A stretch of 64,000 nt of DNA from Sanghuangporus weigelae (Eukaryota > Basidiomycota > Agaricomycetes > Hymenochaetales > Hymenochaetaceae), in contig CP137320.1 of assembly GCA_033182465.1 (NCBI GenBank), positions 620,001-684,000 on the forward strand, given 5' to 3'. Below the pieces are notes generated by a model. That model did no database searches. It had not been told where the DNA came from and was given only the letters and a program-made list of their open reading frames with translations. Below, piece by piece: positions 59,844-64,000 of this stretch; positions within the stretch are counted from its first letter, which is position 1; each line of letters opens with the position of its first letter. The position numbers were made by a program, and so were the translations under genes.

Positions 59844-60649
59844 GGTCAGCACTCCTCTTCTTCCGAGTCTCTAAGGCTGCTCGGACTTGAGGTAGTGATG
59901 ATATAGTGAGTGCAAAAAGAAGGGGAAGGTAAGAATGCAGTTTTTACATTTCATGGACTATGTGGCACACAGACGCTGGCACACAAAGGAGTATAGACCG
60001 GTGGCTGTTAACAATGTGGACGATCTAAGCCTCCTAGGACGTTCAGTCCCAAAGGACTCATCCGAATCACTCAAGATCTTCGCCACAGATACGAGTTATG
60101 CTTGGCTGGGACCTGAGACCAGTTTGCTTGTTCGTGCCACACACGTACCGACGAGTTTGTACCACCGACAAAGATATATTAAGAACATCGACCAGATGCA
60201 CATGAAGCGTGTACCACTGGTAGGGTTGTCGCTGAAGGATTGCATGTCGCGCAGCCTTTTCTTTGTCCGTGACGAATTCATGAATGAGAGAGGAAGGATA
60301 TGTTTATGAAAGGAAGCAAGCTAAAATGAATCCGCCGATCATTACTCAGGCTCTCACGCGTCGCGGTCTCAATTTTTTCATTTTCAACGCGACGCGTATG
60401 TCACATGTCCTTAGTCGAAACGAAAGTATACCGAACCGATACGGATGCAACAGAAAAGAATGTACAGTGCACATAAAAAGGCGTTATGAAGCTGTGGTCA
60501 TGACTGATACGTAAAACTGTCCTGAAAACGAATGAGGTTATGCGAGACCGGCGTGCTACGCAGACTCTACGGCCACCTCGGAGACGGTTCGGTCCTTTCA
60601 AGCAACGCGCGCTACATCAGTTGCCTTTAAGTGACTATATATGCAATTC
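59844..60649. other. Intergenic region with no recognised gene
   Basis: About 800 bases between the starts/ends of two minus-strand genes. Open frames at 59935-60309 (plus) show no recognised family or splice signals. A GACGCGTATG/ACGCGTCGCG pair lies near 60357-60396. Confidence 0.4.
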
Positions 60650-62240
60650 TTACCTCTCCGTCTTCATACTTTTGAAAGTCTCGAGTACGATGTCCCGATT
60701 CGAGAATTCTGGGATATCCGAATCAATTGTGACGTGCAGCTCTTCCACGGGTCCTTGGCGGTGCTTCCTGATGTTCAACAGAAGGCGCTGACTCCAGATG
60801 CTCGAAGAAGCAATGGCAAATCCGACGGGAACCTCGATATAGTCAGACTACATGCCGCATGGAGTTAGTAACGTAAAGTCTTGGACAGTCGGGTTGATAA
60901 CGAGGACACTTACTCCAGCTATCACCCATACGAGCTCAGTTGCAAGGAAAGGCGCGGATACCCTGAGCGGTTAGCTGCCTCAATATCTGCAAAGAGTACA
61001 TATGATGGATGAAGCTTACATGAGGAAGAATAAAACCGAGTCGCGAACTAGAAAACGCAGGAATCCGTATGGCGCTCGTTCGGACCACCACTCATTACGA
61101 TGCGGCAGTTGCGCCTGCGTCTGGATGCCCTTATAGACGGCTAGGCTGACTAAAATTGCTTCTCCCGCAAGGATTGGTATCCAGAAGAATCTGACGAGGT
61201 ATGGTACGTTCGTCTTGACGCACATGTGTAATTCAGGCGCTTGTCCGAAATTGATGAATTCAACTGTGTTCCCAAAAATGGTTGATGGGTGTCTATATAT
61301 GCGCTCGATTCAGGAGTAATGCTTTTCTTACCCTCTTCCTCCTGAAGGATTTCGATGAGGAGACCGAACATACAGCCTACTACAGCCATTGTCCCGACCA
61401 CTAACAAGATGAGAATTCTTTTGCTCTTGTTAAACATAGCATATAGCCGCAACTCCAACGTTACTGAAATGTTTTCTTATTAGCAAAGAGAATGAGATGT
61501 TGGTCGTAGTAGTTTACTTACGGTGAGCCATTAGTCCGATGAGTGATCCCGCAATCCACTGGAATCTAATCCATACTCGACCTGTAGAGTAATCTCTTGT
61601 CAACCAATGGCCAATGGCGAGTGTTGCGATGATTCTCTGGCAACGAACATCTGTGAAGAAAGTATGAGAAGCTGATAACGAGTTATAGACGCCTCAAGAG
61701 ACGACATACAGCTATTACGATTACATTAGAGAAGAACATACTAAATGGTTACAAAACATACCTCAGATGATACCTCTGGGAGATTGAAAACTATAGAAAC
61801 GGAAATGGTATGAATGAACATTCTTTTCGCGACATATCTTGGAGACGAGACGCACTAGTGATGATGAATCTAACAACACAGTTAGCTCAAAGCACTCCCG
61901 AATTCTGCTAGACAGGAACGGAATGGACATACAGCAGAGAAGCCAGCGTGAGATATCGAAGCTGTGGTCGTCGTCAGCGTCGAATCCGCTTCCCGCACTG
62001 CTACCAAGGTGAGATATTGTACTGACCAAAAGGAACAGAGCCTTTCCGGGACTAAAAACTCCGTTCTGAATCCTAAGTTACTCGTGGTTTTCATTAACGA
62101 GACAATGTAAAGATCGCCCACCCATATCAAATTTACTTCTTCGTCGAGGGTGATCACTGAAGTCTATGTTGAGCCAAATAATAACATTGCAATTATTCTA
62201 GAGAACAGTACTCACGGAGCTCGTAGATATACATGACCAT
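60650..62240 (-). CDS. DUF6533 multi-spanning membrane protein
   Basis: Basidiomycete DUF6533 proteins are predicted seven-helix membrane proteins of unknown function. The minus-strand exons show the signature opening MYIYELLITLDEEVNLIW, then CQRIIATLAIGHWLTRDYST and GRVWIRFQWIAGSLIGLMAH, then LTLELRLYAMFNKSKRILIL with VVGTMAVVGCMFGLLIEIL. Next are YLVRFFWIPILAGEAILVSL, FLRFLVRDSVLFFLM, and VSAPFLATELVWVIAG. The cytosolic tail from VPVGFAIASSSIWSQRLLLN ends SMKTER before TAA at 60650. The start at 62240 (MVMYIYEL) is short for the family, so an upstream exon is possible. The exon following EEVNLIW could not be joined with certainty (around 61.9-62.1 kb). Confidence 0.65.
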
Positions 62241-63285
62241 CGATGACACTGTATGCAAAGACCCTTGTTCAAAACCGCAGACACAGATCACAAACAGCAT
62301 GCGACTCACTATTGCACAATTTTGTAAGTTTGATGACCTTGATTACATGCTCGATCCCTGCGGGTGTGTCGAGATTCACCATTGCGCACCACAGAAGGAT
62401 GCCGCAAGTGAATCTGAGAGCGTGTACCAGTGCGCAGCATGCGCACTCAGAGGACGAGTATAACCGCGACGGAGCGCCGAAGCATGCGCTTTTTGACTGA
62501 CGGTCGTCTCGCAAAAGAATCAAGCTCAAAATCGCGAGTGTACCAGGTGACCGTGCTGCTTTTTGTATGGCAAGCATTCAGTCTAAAGGGATCCTCTTTC
62601 GCTCTAAATACGGATTTGGCCGAGCGCCTGCCAGTGACAACGCGATCCCTTTGATGTCCCGTAATCCCACTAAATTCCCCCACGAGGGTTGAGAAATTTC
62701 TGAAAGGAAACAAGACGGTGAACTGGCGGTACAACGTCGGCATTCGATGGCACTACGAAATATTTTGAGACGGCCACAGGCCTGGGTCCAAGCGAGTGAG
62801 TTTGAGCCGCTCGAATGATCAGCAATGCCAGTAAAGAGCAAGACCGAGGTGGACGAGGATGTTCAAATTAGGCAAGCATGTGAAAAGAGCAGGACTGGAC
62901 TGCAATCTTCCTTGTCATGAGATCCTCTCCTATTCAACGCACCTACTTACCATCCCTAGTCGAGTCGCCTTTCAGCGCCTCTTTGCATTTTAATCAAGTT
63001 CAGATATTCAGACGGTACAACAGGAAATAATCCAGGTTTGATTGGCTTCGAAATTATCTCATGTAATGATGAAGCCTTTCCAATTCGGTCATTAATATGT
63101 CAAAAATAACCGAAGGAATATTGTGGTTGCCAAGCTCGGGCTCAAATAGCATCAGAAAAACATATTCGAAGTTTAATCTAAGCTTTCTAGCCGTTTCAAT
63201 AAAGCTACAGAGATCTTGATAGGCACCGCGGAGCACGTCGTGATAGACGAGATAGCAAAATGAATGCGAACACGAGGAGGAAACT
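62241..63285. other. Intergenic region with one unassigned frame
   Basis: About 1 kb. A minus-strand frame at 63054-63236 (ends DILMTELERLHHYMR) is unlike random sequence in its helix-like composition and might be a terminal exon of the kinase gene or a remnant; I found no acceptor that would join it in frame. Otherwise nothing is recognised. Confidence 0.35.
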
Positions 63286-64000
63286 CTAACGTCGAGGAGA
63301 CCAGTCTGGGATTATTCGACGCGCCATCCGATCAAACGACTGCAACGCTTCGCACACGGAGGGCCGAGCGGAGAAAGAGGGGTGTAACATCGGTCTGGTC
63401 AGTTGCACAAGTTCAGGAATATCGTGCCCATTCAACTGAGAGAAAACAGAAAGAACAAAAAGGTCATCTCCCATTAAGCAATATTAGGAAAGGGAATCTA
63501 GCATACTTTGCAAGCGCGAAGTATGACAACACCCAGAGCCCATACATCCACTTTGAACGGGTCTGACTCCTCACCACGTTCGAGTTCCGGGGGTATTTCA
63601 GTCCCTCGTCGACCCATGATCCGAGGGGGTGTCGAAAGGTCAGTGTATCGCCTACTCAGTTCAAAGTCGATGTATCTGTAATGCCCGTGAAAATCCGTGA
63701 GAATATTACGGAGGGAGATATCGAGGTGCACAATGCCGTGCTTGTGCATGAATACAAGACCCTGCGGCAAGTCTCAAAACAAGACAAGATACCAGGAAAA
63801 TCATACACACACCTCAATACACTGCCGAAGAGCCCGTAAGAAGTCAGAAGGAGAACACGGATTCTCTGGATCAATAAGTTGCGAAGACCACTCTTCCTGC
63901 ACAATGAATGCGATGTCTGATTCTGGTACCTCGATGAGATCTAGAACAGCTATTCAAGTTTAAGAGAGATAAGTAATGGCCGAACGTGAGTGAGATTATT
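63286..64000 (-). CDS. Divergent protein-kinase-like protein (5' end beyond window)
   Basis: The minus strand carries the C-terminal lobe of a kinase fold in three exons. Reading inward: AVLDLIEVPESDIAFIVQEE (N-lobe/hinge), then GLVFMHKHGIVHLDISLRNI LTDFHGHYRYIDFELSRRYT (catalytic loop and DFG region), GRRGTEIPPELERGEESDPF (activation segment), VDVWALGVVILRAC, and finally VQLTRPMLHPSFSARPSVCE before the stop at 63286. The catalytic loop reads H-L-D-I-S-L-R-N-I-L instead of HRD, and DFG is replaced by DFE. The catalytic Asp and metal-binding Asn are kept. Basidiomycetes have many such divergent kinase-like proteins. The upstream exon lies beyond the window end; the intron acceptor is near 63951. 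Confidence 0.65.

Overview
The window is nuclear DNA of a filamentous basidiomycete, most likely an Agaricomycete. The signs are short introns of about 50-60 bases with GT...CTAAC...AG signals in nearly every gene, dense packing on both strands, a complete alpha-1,3-glucan synthase, a STE11-type kinase with SAM and Ras-association domains, and a DUF6533 membrane protein, a family that is abundant in mushroom-forming fungi. I saw no bacterial features, no CRISPR array, no rRNA and no retroelement or viral domain.

Layout. 1-4.4 kb: tandem SAM-methyltransferase relics (minus strand) and an HTD2-like hydroxyacyl-thioester dehydratase. 4.9-6.8 kb: MATE transporter. 7.7-12.7 kb: secreted agmatinase, a small coiled-coil protein and a GFO/IDH/MocA oxidoreductase. 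13.2-17.2 kb: histone H2B and tRNA methyltransferase TRM1. 18.1-27.3 kb: STE11 MAPKKK and a very large ferric-reductase-type protein. 29.1-30.6 kb: zinc alcohol dehydrogenase. 33.5-40.9 kb: alpha-1,3-glucan synthase. 45.9-55.8 kb: RRM protein, COA8, NUP133, APC amino-acid permease and the ATX1 copper chaperone. 56.9-59.3 kb: a second, intact methyltransferase plus HTD2-like pair. 59.5-64 kb: small membrane protein, DUF6533 protein and a divergent kinase that runs off the end.

The most striking large-scale feature is the pairing of a methyltransferase with an HTD2-like dehydratase at both ends of the window, about 52 kb apart. The right-hand pair is intact and head-to-tail with 184 bases between the genes. 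On the left the dehydratase is intact, but its methyltransferase neighbour is inverted, tandemly duplicated and broken. Two gene-poor stretches (30.6-33.5 kb and 40.9-45.9 kb) flank the glucan synthase, and each holds a small non-autonomous DNA transposon. One is a 513-base element with 31-base inverted ends and TTA target duplications (PIF/Harbinger-like). The other is about 1 kb with GGTGACAAAAGTGA-type inverted ends (Tc1/mariner-like).

Exon models were built by hand from splice signals, frame continuity and, for the duplicated genes, comparison of the two copies. For HTD2 (both copies), the intact methyltransferase, agmatinase, the coiled-coil gene, H2B, STE11, ferric reductase, AGS1, COA8 and ATX1 the summed exon lengths close in frame. 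Family names are recognition from memory; no database search was possible.
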